DNA from: UBA1845 sp002338715 | GTDB taxonomy: Bacteria; Planctomycetota; Phycisphaerae; UBA1845 | DNA: 64,000 nucleotides | Reading direction: 5' to 3' | Assembly: GCA_035344155.1 (NCBI GenBank) | Contig: DAORAL010000002.1 | Span: 62,001-126,000, forward strand | Shown: positions 56,965 through 64,000 of the stretch, one piece after another | Numbering within the stretch: the first letter of the stretch is position 1 | Layout of the letters: each line of letters begins with the position of its first letter | Made by a program: the position numbers and the translations under genes | The notes under the pieces: model-generated | Told to the model about the DNA's origin: nothing | Databases searched by the model: none | Seen by the model: the letters and a program-made list of their open reading frames with translations, nothing else

Positions 56965-59880
56965 ATGACTCAACTGCACGTACTCAACGAAACGCAAACC
57001 GCCCAGACGCCAGCAAGCCGCGCCTTGACGGAAATCGCGAAGACGATTGAAGGCGAGGTTCGGACCGATCGACTTTCACGGGCGCTTTATTCGACCGACG
57101 CAAGCATTTACGAGATGACGCCGGACGGCGTTGTGCTCCCCAAGACGACACGCGATGTGCAGGAGGCTATCCGGATCTGCAACGGGCACGGCGTCCCCAT
57201 CACGGCGCGCGGTGCGGGGACGGGGTTGGCTGGCGGGGCGGTGAACATTGGCGTCATTCTCGACTGCTCGCGCTACCTGGGTCGCATCATCGAGATCGAT
57301 CCCGAGAAGCGAACGGTGCGTGTGCAACCCGGCGTCGTGCTCGATGAACTCAACGCGGCGCTGAAACCGCACGGGTTGCAGTTTGCGGCTGACGTTGCAA
57401 CGTCGAGTCGCGCCAACATCGGCGGCATGATTGCGAATAATTCGTGCGGCGCACATTCGGTCTCTTCGGGGCGCACCTGCGATCACATCAAGTCGCTCGA
57501 CGTGGTGTTGTCCGACGGTTCGCTGGTGCGCTGGGGTGCGCACGCCGATGCGGTGGACAACCCGCTTGCAGCCGACTGCGAAGACGTGCTGCGTCGCGTG
57601 CTTCACGAAGAAGCCGACGAAATCAAAGCCAGATTCCCGACAGTCTTTCGTCGAAACGGTGGATACGCGCTGGACCGACTCGCCGAATCCGACGGAAAGA
57701 TCAATGCCGACACGATCATCTGTGGAAGCGAAGGGACGCTGGGCGTCGTGGTCGAAGCGACATTGAATCTTGTCGAACTGCCCAAACACAAGGGACTGGT
57801 CGTCGCCCACTTTGATAATCTGCTCACGTCGTTGAGTGCGACGCCCTTTGCCCTTGAGCACAAACCCGCGGCTGTCGAGTTGATCGATCGCCTGATCGTC
57901 AGCGCCGCGATGACCAATCCGGGGATGGCCACCCGTCGCAAGTGGATCAAAGGCGACCCGGCGGCTGTTCTGATTTGCGAACTGTATGACGATGACGAGC
58001 GCCGATTGGAAGAGCGGCTTGTGGTGCTTTCAGAAGACCTCGAGCAGCGTACCGACGGTTATGCGTTCCCCGTCATCAATGCCGCCAGCGAGCAGGCCAA
58101 CGTCTGGGAAGTTCGAAAAGCCGGTCTCGGTTTGCTCATGTCCAAACCGGGTGACGATCAGTCGTACGCATTTGTCGAAGACACAGCCGTCGATCCCAAT
58201 CGACTCCGCGATTACATCGAACGATTTGCAAAAATTCTCGCGGAAGAAGGCGTCGAACAAGCCGGATACTACGCCCACGCAAGCGTCGGATGTCTGCACG
58301 TTCGTCCGGTGCTGAATCTCAAGAAGGACAGCGACGTCAAACGGATGCATCGCATCGCCGATCGGGTCAGCAGCCTCGCGCTGGAGTTCGGCGGGACGAT
58401 GACCGGCGAACATGGTGACGGCATCCTGCGTTCGTGCTGGCTTGAGAAGATGTATGGCCCGCGCATCATCGCCGCGATGAAACGCATCAAGCAGGCGTTC
58501 GATCCCAAGGGGATTTTGAATCCGGGTAAGATCGTCGACCCGCTACCGATGACCGAAAATCTGCGCTATGGCGGTGGATTCACGTCGCAGGAATTCAAAA
58601 CCACGCTCGATTTCTCCACGCATGGAGGGATGGCCGGTCTGGCTGGCATGTGCAGCGGCGTCGGGCAGTGTCGTCAGCGATTGGTCGGGGCGATGTGCCC
58701 GTCGTACATGGCCACCGGTGACGAAATGCACACGACCCGCGCACGGGCCAACGCACTTCGCATCGCACTTTCCAACCGCGAAATGCTCGACGGGTTGACT
58801 GACCCTGCGCTGGATGAAGTTTTTGACCTGTGCCTGAGCTGCAAAGCTTGCAAGACCGAATGCCCGACCGGAACCGACATCGCCAAGTTGAAGGCGGAAT
58901 GGTTGGCCGCGAAGCATCGTCGCGAAGGCGTGCCTCGAAGGTCGCGTTTGATCGCCGATTCGGTCGGGTTGGCAAAGTGGGGCAGTCGGTTCGCGCCGCT
59001 GAGCAACTGGGTGATGCGCAATCCGCTCGTGCGAGTCGTGCTGGAAAAACGATACGGTCTCGATCGCCGCATCCCGCCTCCGAAATTCGTGCGGCAGACG
59101 TTTCGCAAGTGGTTCGATCGACGAAGCGGTGAAACTGGCAGTCCGTCGAAATCCGGAAAGCAGAGCATCGTCTTGTTCGTGGACACCTGGACCAATCACC
59201 ACACCCCGCAGGTGGGCATCGCCGCGGTGAAGGTTTTGGAATCGCTTGGTTATCATGTTTTGTGCCCGGAGACATCGTGCTGTGGCCGACCGATGATCAG
59301 CAAGGGTTTGCTCGCGGAGGCGCAACTGCTCGCGTCGCAGAATGTCGATGCGCTGGCGAATTATGCGCACCAGGGTGTGCCGATCGTCGGTTTGGAACCG
59401 TCGTGCGTTTCCGCGCTGACCGATGAGCTACCGCAACTCGTGCGCAACAAGGCGGCTGACCGCATCGCAGCCAACACGATGATGCTCGAATCGTTCGTTG
59501 GCCGACTCATTGAAGAAGAACCGGATCGCGTGCGTTTCCGCGAGGGGGCGTTTGCGGCGATTCGTTATCACGGACACTGTCATCAGAAGGCGCTATACGG
59601 AACGGGCGACGCGATGACGGCGCTGCACGCGATTTGTGAAGACGCGTCTGAGATCAACAGCGGTTGTTGTGGGATGGCTGGCGCGTTTGGTCACGAAGTC
59701 GAACACTACGACGTTGCAAAAGCGGTCGGCGAGCAGCGGTTGTTTCCCGCCGTACGCGAACGCGACAACGCCGCAATTGCGGTATCGGGTTTCAGTTGTC
59801 GCTGCCAGATCGAGCACCATACGGGCGTCCATCCGAAGCACGTTATCGAATTCCTGGCCGACGCCATCGTCGAGGAGTGA
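56965..59880 (+). CDS. Fused FAD-binding and Fe-S dehydrogenase (YdiJ/GlcD-GlpC type)
   Basis: 971 residues. N-terminal FAD_binding_4 domain (TARGAGTGLAGGAVNIGVILDCSRYL, VQPGVVLDELNAAL, GGMIANNSCGAHSVSSGRTCDHI), then a FAD-oxidase C domain (VGCLHVRPVLNLKKDSD, GEHGDGILRSCWLEKMYG). After about residue 550 come two Fe-S clusters (CSGVGQCRQRLVGAMCPSYM; CLSCKACKTECPTG) and two CCG domains (CPETSCCGRP; NSGCCGMAGAFGHE). E. coli YdiJ, a D-2-hydroxyglutarate dehydrogenase, has this order, and D-lactate dehydrogenases are close. It should pass electrons from a 2-hydroxyacid to the respiratory chain. Confidence 0.92.
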   Translation: MTQLHVLNETQTAQTPASRALTEIAKTIEGEVRTDRLSRALYSTDASIYEMTPDGVVLPKTTRDVQEAIRICNGHGVPITARGAGTGLAGGAVNIGVILDCSRYLGRIIEIDPEKRTVRVQPGVVLDELNAALKPHGLQFAADVATSSRANIGGMIANNSCGAHSVSSGRTCDHIKSLDVVLSDGSLVRWGAHADAVDNPLAADCEDVLRRVLHEEADEIKARFPTVFRRNGGYALDRLAESDGKINADTIICGSEGTLGVVVEATLNLVELPKHKGLVVAHFDNLLTSLSATPFALEHKPAAVELIDRLIVSAAMTNPGMATRRKWIKGDPAAVLICELYDDDERRLEERLVVLSEDLEQRTDGYAFPVINAASEQANVWEVRKAGLGLLMSKPGDDQSYAFVEDTAVDPNRLRDYIERFAKILAEEGVEQAGYYAHASVGCLHVRPVLNLKKDSDVKRMHRIADRVSSLALEFGGTMTGEHGDGILRSCWLEKMYGPRIIAAMKRIKQAFDPKGILNPGKIVDPLPMTENLRYGGGFTSQEFKTTLDFSTHGGMAGLAGMCSGVGQCRQRLVGAMCPSYMATGDEMHTTRARANALRIALSNREMLDGLTDPALDEVFDLCLSCKACKTECPTGTDIAKLKAEWLAAKHRREGVPRRSRLIADSVGLAKWGSRFAPLSNWVMRNPLVRVVLEKRYGLDRRIPPPKFVRQTFRKWFDRRSGETGSPSKSGKQSIVLFVDTWTNHHTPQVGIAAVKVLESLGYHVLCPETSCCGRPMISKGLLAEAQLLASQNVDALANYAHQGVPIVGLEPSCVSALTDELPQLVRNKAADRIAANTMMLESFVGRLIEEEPDRVRFREGAFAAIRYHGHCHQKALYGTGDAMTALHAICEDASEINSGCCGMAGAFGHEVEHYDVAKAVGEQRLFPAVRERDNAAIAVSGFSCRCQIEHHTGVHPKHVIEFLADAIVEE

Positions 59881-59993
59881 AACCGCGCAATGTGATTGGC
59901 GAACGCGTCAACCAAGGAGTGCTTGATCGATCGCACATTCAGAACTAGCATCAAGACGGGGTTAACGAGATTTACTTGAGAAGGGGTAGCGCG

Positions 59994-60278
59994 ATGAATG
60001 GGCGACGTCTATTGGCATTGGGACTTGCGGCGGGATTATTCGCGATCGTTGGATGTTCCAAGGTGTCTCAGGAAAACTATGACAAGATCAGCACTGGAAT
60101 GTCGGTCGACGAGGTCGAAGATATTCTCGGCAGCGGTGAAGTCGAAGGTGGTGGTGGCGTGGCGATTGGCGATGTCGAACTTTCCGGCAAGGTGATGCAC
60201 TGGGGCGACGACGAAAAGGGGATCGTCGTGACGTTCGCCAACGGCAAAGTCGTGTCCAAAGCCAAGAAAGGCCTGTAG
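59994..60278 (+). CDS. Small SmpA/BamE-like lipoprotein (DUF3862 type)
   Basis: 94 residues from the ATG at 59994 (AGAAGGGG upstream). The lipoprotein signal MNGRRLLALGLAAGLFAIVGC ends with Cys-21. The mature part SQENYDKISTGMSVDEVEDILG is the typical opening of small SmpA/BamE-like folds, and the rest (GVAIGDVELSGKVMHWGDDEKGIVVTFANGKVVSKAKKG) is a short sheet. It is envelope-anchored, function unknown. Confidence 0.85.
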   Translation: MNGRRLLALGLAAGLFAIVGCSKVSQENYDKISTGMSVDEVEDILGSGEVEGGGGVAIGDVELSGKVMHWGDDEKGIVVTFANGKVVSKAKKGL

Positions 60279-60325
60279 CTTTCGCGCGACCTGAAGCCTT
60301 CGCGCGAGTTGGCGTGCGCCTATGG

Positions 60326-60568
60326 CTATTTCTTCTTGATCGCCCGCAGGATCATCAGCAGCGCGATGGCGCCAACGGTGGCCGTGACCAAATTGCCGAG
60401 CAATCCGTAGGCGGTCAACCCCAACAATCCAAAGATGAACCCACCCAGCACGGCGCCGATGACGCCGATCACGAGATTCTCAACCGTGCCGAATCCGCTG
60501 CCTTTGGTGATTTGACCAGCAAGCCAACCCGCCGCCAACCCGATCAGCAGAAAATAGATAATAGACAT
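60326..60568 (-). CDS. GlsB/YeaQ/YmgE-family small membrane protein
   Basis: 80 residues from the ATG at 60568 (AAAGGA 10 nt upstream; a second ATG is 9 nt earlier). Three hydrophobic helices with conserved glycines (IIYFLLIGLAAGWLAGQI, TVENLVIGVIGAVLGGFIFGLLG, LLGNLVTATVGAIALLMIL) match the transglycosylase-associated/GlsB family of stress-induced inner-membrane proteins. The exact function is unknown. Confidence 0.9.
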   Translation of the reverse strand: MSIIYFLLIGLAAGWLAGQITKGSGFGTVENLVIGVIGAVLGGFIFGLLGLTAYGLLGNLVTATVGAIALLMILRAIKKK

Positions 60569-60732
60569 GCTGGACATTTCCTTTCGCGCTCGCGAGTTGC
60601 ACAGACCTCTACAGTCTTATACGAGTCGCTTCGAATTGTCGCGAAAAATATTCCTCGCGTCGATTCGATGATTGTGGACTTCCGCCGATTTCTCGTGCTG
60701 CATCGACCGGATCATTCGATATAATCCCGCCC

Positions 60733-61701
60733 ATGGCCAGCGGATCCAAAAAAGTCATCTATGCGGCTGTGATCGGCAACACCGGTATCGCGGTGACGAA
60801 ATTCATTGCCGCGTTCTTCACCGGTTCCGGGGCAATGCTGGCCGAGGCGATCCACTCCGTCGTCGACACGATGAACCAGGTGCTGCTGCTGTGGGGCATC
60901 AGGCAGTCCAATCGACCAGCCAACAAGGACTTCCCGCTGGGGTTTGGCAAGGAGGTTTACTTCTGGTCGTTCGTGGTGGCGCTCCTCGTCTTTGCGGTGG
61001 GGGCGGGTGTTTCGCTCTATGAAGGTGTGAAGCGGCTTATCCATCCGCACCCGATTGAAAACGTCGTCGTCAGCTACGTGGTGCTGATCGTCGCGATGGT
61101 GTTTGAGGGCGGGGCGTGGTGGTTGGCATTGAAGACGTTCAAGACGGTCAAAGGCGATCGCGGATACTTCCAAGCCGCCCATGACGAAAAAGACCCGACG
61201 ATGTTCGTGGTGCTTCTCGAAGACTCTGCGGCGCTCTTGGGGTTGGTGGTCGCGTTTGTCGGCACGCTGTTGGGTCAATTGACGGGAATTCCGTACTTCG
61301 ACGGTGCGGCGACGATTGTCATTGGCATTATTCTGACGCTGGTCGCGTGCTTTCTGGCTTGGGAAACGAAAAGCCTGCTCATTGGAGAAGCAGCCGACCC
61401 GAAAGTCGATGCAACGATTCGCCAGATTGTCTCCGACGACGACCGCATTGTCGGGGTGAACGAACTCATCACCGTGCAGATGGGCCCGCACCACATTCTT
61501 GTGAACCTCAGCCTCGATTTCGATCAGTCGCTCTCCAGCGGGGCGGTCGAAGAAACGATCAGCGAGTTCAATCAAGAGATCAAGTCGGCGATACCAGCCG
61601 TCCGTCGCGTCTTTATCGAAGCCGAGTCATACCTCGCCCACCAGCGACAGCAACAAGCCGAACATGACCTGCACGCCATAGAAAAGAAGCAGGAAGATTA
61701 G
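60733..61701 (+). CDS. Cation diffusion facilitator family metal exporter
   Basis: 322 residues with six membrane helices. Metal-site motifs: LAEAIHSVVDTMNQVLLLWG in helix 2 (His-Asp) and LEDSAALLGLVVA in helix 5 (Asp). The cytoplasmic end (DDRIVGVNELITVQMGPHHILVNLSLDF) is the CDF ferredoxin-like domain. The layout fits the ZnT9/SLC30A9-like branch. Expected to export zinc or other divalent ions by proton exchange. No regulator nearby. Confidence 0.9.
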   Translation: MASGSKKVIYAAVIGNTGIAVTKFIAAFFTGSGAMLAEAIHSVVDTMNQVLLLWGIRQSNRPANKDFPLGFGKEVYFWSFVVALLVFAVGAGVSLYEGVKRLIHPHPIENVVVSYVVLIVAMVFEGGAWWLALKTFKTVKGDRGYFQAAHDEKDPTMFVVLLEDSAALLGLVVAFVGTLLGQLTGIPYFDGAATIVIGIILTLVACFLAWETKSLLIGEAADPKVDATIRQIVSDDDRIVGVNELITVQMGPHHILVNLSLDFDQSLSSGAVEETISEFNQEIKSAIPAVRRVFIEAESYLAHQRQQQAEHDLHAIEKKQED

Positions 61702-61733
61702 AATACATCAAGTTCAAACGCGGCAAGTCCGTC

Positions 61734-61753
61734 ATTCCCGCGCAGGCGGGAAT
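61734..61753. repeat. Dispersed palindrome ATTCCCGC…GCGGGAAT
   Basis: Perfect 8-bp stem with loop GCAG, followed by CCAGGGG, 32 nt after the CDF stop. Same family as 40423-40442 and 43990-44005. Confidence 0.85.
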
Positions 61754-61904
61754 CCAGGGGAAAGCCAATTCAATTCCTAAAAATCATGTACCGCACACCG
61801 CGCAAGAGTCAGCCCGCAGAGTCGAGACACATGCGTCGATGCACCTCAACTCAGCGGGCCGATGTTTTTCAAACAGTATCCGCCTGACTACGCAGTCAAT
61901 TTTC

Positions 61905-62246
61905 TTACGCAGTTTGGGCGAGCAGATTGTCGATGGCGTCTTTGAAATCTTTCTCGCCACGCAGACCGACGAATTTTTCGACGATCTCACCATCCTTCAG
62001 CAGGATGACGGTTGGAATCGCACTGACGCCGTAGTTCGCAGGCACCTGGGTATTGTTCTCGGTGTTGAGCTTACCGATGCGGGCTTTGTCCTTGTAGTGG
62101 GTTGCCAACGAGTCGATCGTCGGTCCCAACGCCTTGCAAGGTGCGCACCACTCTGCCCAGAAATCGACCAACACAGGCAGGTCGCTCTGCAACGCCTCTT
62201 GCTCGAAATTGCTGTCAGTGAACTCAAATGTGTCTGCGCCTGCCAT
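61905..62246 (-). CDS. trxA: Thioredoxin
   Basis: 113 residues from the ATG at 62246 (AAGGAA 6 nt upstream); longer in-frame extensions lack support. Active site WCAPC (Cys-34, Cys-37) in LVDFWAEWCAPCKALGPTIDSLA and cis-Pro in GVSAIPTVILLKDGE are standard, except Ala for Gly in WCGPC. General cytoplasmic thiol reductase. Confidence 0.95.
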   Translation of the reverse strand: MAGADTFEFTDSNFEQEALQSDLPVLVDFWAEWCAPCKALGPTIDSLATHYKDKARIGKLNTENNTQVPANYGVSAIPTVILLKDGEIVEKFVGLRGEKDFKDAIDNLLAQTA

Positions 62247-62452
62247 ATCGGTTCCTTCGCTTAAATGACGTCGACTCAATGCATCCCAAACCAGTACGTC
62301 GATCGTCGCGCGATACATCCAAAACGCGACAATCCATTCACTCCAGCCAAGCGCCCGCACCGCGGGCAAACCCTGCCGAAGTCAACGTTGGCGATTGTAG
62401 GATGGTCGGGCTGAACGTCAAGAAATGACAATATCTGCGATGAACTTCTGTT

Positions 62453-63385
62453 TCACGCCGGTAACGGTGGGGGATTTACTTCCTTGCGTGGACGCGATTT
62501 CCACCGTCGGTGAATCCAAAGATACTGATCGGGCGCTCGCCGAATCGCCGATTCGATGGCCCGTGTGTATTCCTGTGTAATCCATGGAAGCGGTTTCTTC
62601 TGTGATTTCCATTCCGATGGCATGATGATGCGCTCAACGCCGACTTCAAATTTGAACGCATGACCAACACGCGTCGCATAACCCACAATGATCGGTACAT
62701 CGTGGATCATCGCGAGAAGTCCGATCGACTTGTATGCCGATGCGGGAACATCGAAGAAATCGACGAACTGACCTTTGCTGCCCGCGTTTTGGTCGGCGAT
62801 AAATCCCAAGCTGCCGCCGCGTCGAAGAACCTGTTCGGCAAATTGGGTGGCGCCTTTTTTGTCGACAAGTTCAAGGCCCTTTTTCTGCCGCATTTTCACG
62901 ACGTATTGATTGAGATAGACGTTGTCGAGCGGGCGCATGATCGCGGTGATGTCAAAACCGAACATTGCCAGAAGGTAGCCGGCCAACTCCCAATTGCCGA
63001 AGTGACCGGTCAGCAGCATCGCGCCCTTTTCTTCGAGCAGAACGCGCAGCGCGCTGTCCATGTTGTTGAGATGGACGTATCGCTTCCAGTTGTACTCGTT
63101 GATGAGATGGGGGACCGTGACGAAGTCGATCGCGAACATCGCCAATTGCTTCAGTGAAGACTTGGCAATTTGTTCGACTTCTTTGTCGGAATATTTGTTG
63201 CCAAACGCGAGTCGCACGTGGCCAATCGCGCGATTTCGATGGCGGGGGATCATGAACCACCAAATGTTGGCAAACGCGCGGGCTGTTCGCAGATTCCAGT
63301 TGACGGGAAAGCATCGAAGCACAACGAGGACGCAGCGCACCAACGCGTACACCAGCCATGAACCTGTGCCGTCCTTGCTCTTCAT
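62453..63385 (-). CDS. LpxL/HtrB-like lysophospholipid or lipid A acyltransferase
   Basis: 310 residues. The acyltransferase H-x4-E motif is LLTGHFGNWELAGYLLA (His-128, Glu-133). Further LpxL-family blocks: DITAIMRPLDNVYLNQYVVKMRQKKGLELV, GGSLGFIADQNAGSKGQFVDFF and the C-terminal QYLWIHRRWKSRP. An N-terminal membrane helix (about 11-27) anchors it. LpxL adds secondary acyl chains to lipid A, so this supports a lipopolysaccharide-bearing outer membrane. Tandem 17-bp repeats lie just upstream. Confidence 0.9.
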   Translation of the reverse strand: MKSKDGTGSWLVYALVRCVLVVLRCFPVNWNLRTARAFANIWWFMIPRHRNRAIGHVRLAFGNKYSDKEVEQIAKSSLKQLAMFAIDFVTVPHLINEYNWKRYVHLNNMDSALRVLLEEKGAMLLTGHFGNWELAGYLLAMFGFDITAIMRPLDNVYLNQYVVKMRQKKGLELVDKKGATQFAEQVLRRGGSLGFIADQNAGSKGQFVDFFDVPASAYKSIGLLAMIHDVPIIVGYATRVGHAFKFEVGVERIIMPSEWKSQKKPLPWITQEYTRAIESAIRRAPDQYLWIHRRWKSRPRKEVNPPPLPA

Positions 63386-63411
63386 CGCCGCATTTTATCG
63401 AAGCGCACAGT

Positions 63412-63454
63412 AATGGCGAGTTTTATGGAATGGCGAGTCTTATGGAATCGCGAG
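63412..63454. repeat. 17-bp tandem repeats upstream of the acyltransferase gene
   Basis: AATGGCGAGTTTTATGG (63412-63428) and AATGGCGAGTCTTATGG (63429-63445) differ at one base; a partial third unit AATCGCGAG follows (63446-63454). They begin 27 nt upstream of the start codon, on the promoter side of the gene. Confidence 0.8.
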
Positions 63455-63474
63455 CCATCTGGCTGGATCGCAAT

Positions 63475-64000
63475 TTACAGGTCCGATTCGGATCGCCCCG
63501 TGGATGTCATTGGGCCAAACATTTCCGTGGTGGAGTTGCGTTGGAGCATGAACTTGGCATTGATCCCGCCCGATTCGCAGAGATCGTGCAACGTGCGTGT
63601 GATCGTCGCGTAGTCGAGGGCGAGACCGTGAATGTGGTCTTCGCTGGTCCCCTTGGGATCGTTGCCCAGCATGTCGATGAGCGAGCCCAGTTCAAAGTCG
63701 GTTGGCAGCGGTGGCGAAATTCGATCGCCGAATTTTGACCGTCGAATCAGCGTGAGCTTGCGATCGTCTTCTTCGGCATTGATCGTGATCAGGTTGTTCG
63801 GGTCCTGATAGAACACCGGCGGCATGCAGTACATTCTCTCGCCAAGCAGGGCGATGCGCTGGTCACCCGTGCGACGGACGTACACCAGGTTGGGGCCGGG
63901 CGAATCAACGAGATCCAGCATGAAGTTGCTGTGCCCGATCTTGGATGTCTGAATCATCTCATCTCGGCGGGGCAGAAGCGCTTCGTACGCCTCTACCCGA
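63475..64000 (-). CDS. C-terminal part of an unrecognised gene running off the window
   Basis: The frame is open from 63475 to the window edge with no stop, so at least 174 residues of a longer protein lie here; the internal ATG at 63957 is probably not the start. Visible text includes NFMLDLVDSPGPNLVYVRRTGDQRIALLGERMYCMPPVFYQDPNNLITINAEEDDRKLTLIRRS and a helical end (LALDYATITRTLHDLCESGGINAKFMLQ). I do not recognise the family. Composition is normal. Confidence 0.6.
   Translation of the reverse strand, partial: RVEAYEALLPRRDEMIQTSKIGHSNFMLDLVDSPGPNLVYVRRTGDQRIALLGERMYCMPPVFYQDPNNLITINAEEDDRKLTLIRRSKFGDRISPPLPTDFELGSLIDMLGNDPKGTSEDHIHGLALDYATITRTLHDLCESGGINAKFMLQRNSTTEMFGPMTSTGRSESDL

Overview
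The window is bacterial chromosome from a diderm that looks like a planctomycete-type organism. The signs are a zinc ribbon of the GYDLRG…CPEC kind, a type II pseudopilin-like protein ending in a FDGH motif, a Ser/Thr kinase with a CHASE2 sensor facing an ECF sigma factor, BlaI/M56 regulators, many Cys-anchored lipoproteins, and a lipid A acyltransferase-like protein that implies an outer membrane. The phylum call is inference from gene content. GC is moderately high except at two hypothetical genes (21589-22959 and 42545-42997). I found no tRNA, rRNA, CRISPR array, transposase or prophage.

Layout. 1-7100: DUF3592 membrane protein, BlaI repressor plus an M56 protease carrying EF-hands, a GHL10-type glycosidase, and a lipoprotein with Gly-Asp-Asn repeats ending at a strong terminator. 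7100-11050 (minus): zinc-ribbon membrane protein, SGNH hydrolase, pseudopilin-like protein, phosphodiester glycosidase. 11170-15963: an operon of two exported TldD/PmbA-family proteins (one with an intact HExxxH, one without) and a periplasmic-binding lipoprotein. 16050-21474: unknown protein plus pgi, then an SPFH protein with two zinc-ribbon proteins. 21589-22959: AT-rich islet with a HEPN-like protein. 22991-24660 (minus): LmbE deacetylase overlapping a formyltransferase. 24841-26948: leuC, leuD. 27148-28656: Cys-rich lipoprotein.

28678-36050 (minus) is a housekeeping cluster transcribed cdsA, phoH, pgpH-like, ybeY, nitrilase-like, corC-like; it resembles a merger of the phoH-pgpH-ybeY order of Firmicutes with the ybeZ-ybeY-ybeX-lnt order of proteobacteria. 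37364-40276 (minus) is a zinc/manganese ABC uptake operon headed by a metal-ligand-rich ribbon-helix-helix protein. 41008-43914 holds prpD and prpB of the methylcitrate cycle, with an AT-rich gene and REP-like repeats between them. 44024-48346: redox-fold proteins, a LolA-like protein and a GT2 glycosyltransferase. 48681-48954: two tiny genes with good ribosome binding sites. 49041-55217: a signalling block (kinase-CHASE2, ECF sigma, unknown acidic protein, histidine kinase, response regulator). 55347-64000: SMUG1-type uracil-DNA glycosylase, hydrolase, a fused FAD/Fe-S dehydrogenase, small envelope proteins, a CDF metal exporter, thioredoxin, an LpxL-like acyltransferase and the end of an unrecognised gene.

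The main structure outside genes is a set of intergenic repeats in which GTAG precedes a hairpin, often paired in inverted orientation. That is the layout of REP/REPIN elements, with at least three different stems in this one window. Three short tandem repeats (17, 18 and 22 bp units) lie upstream of genes.
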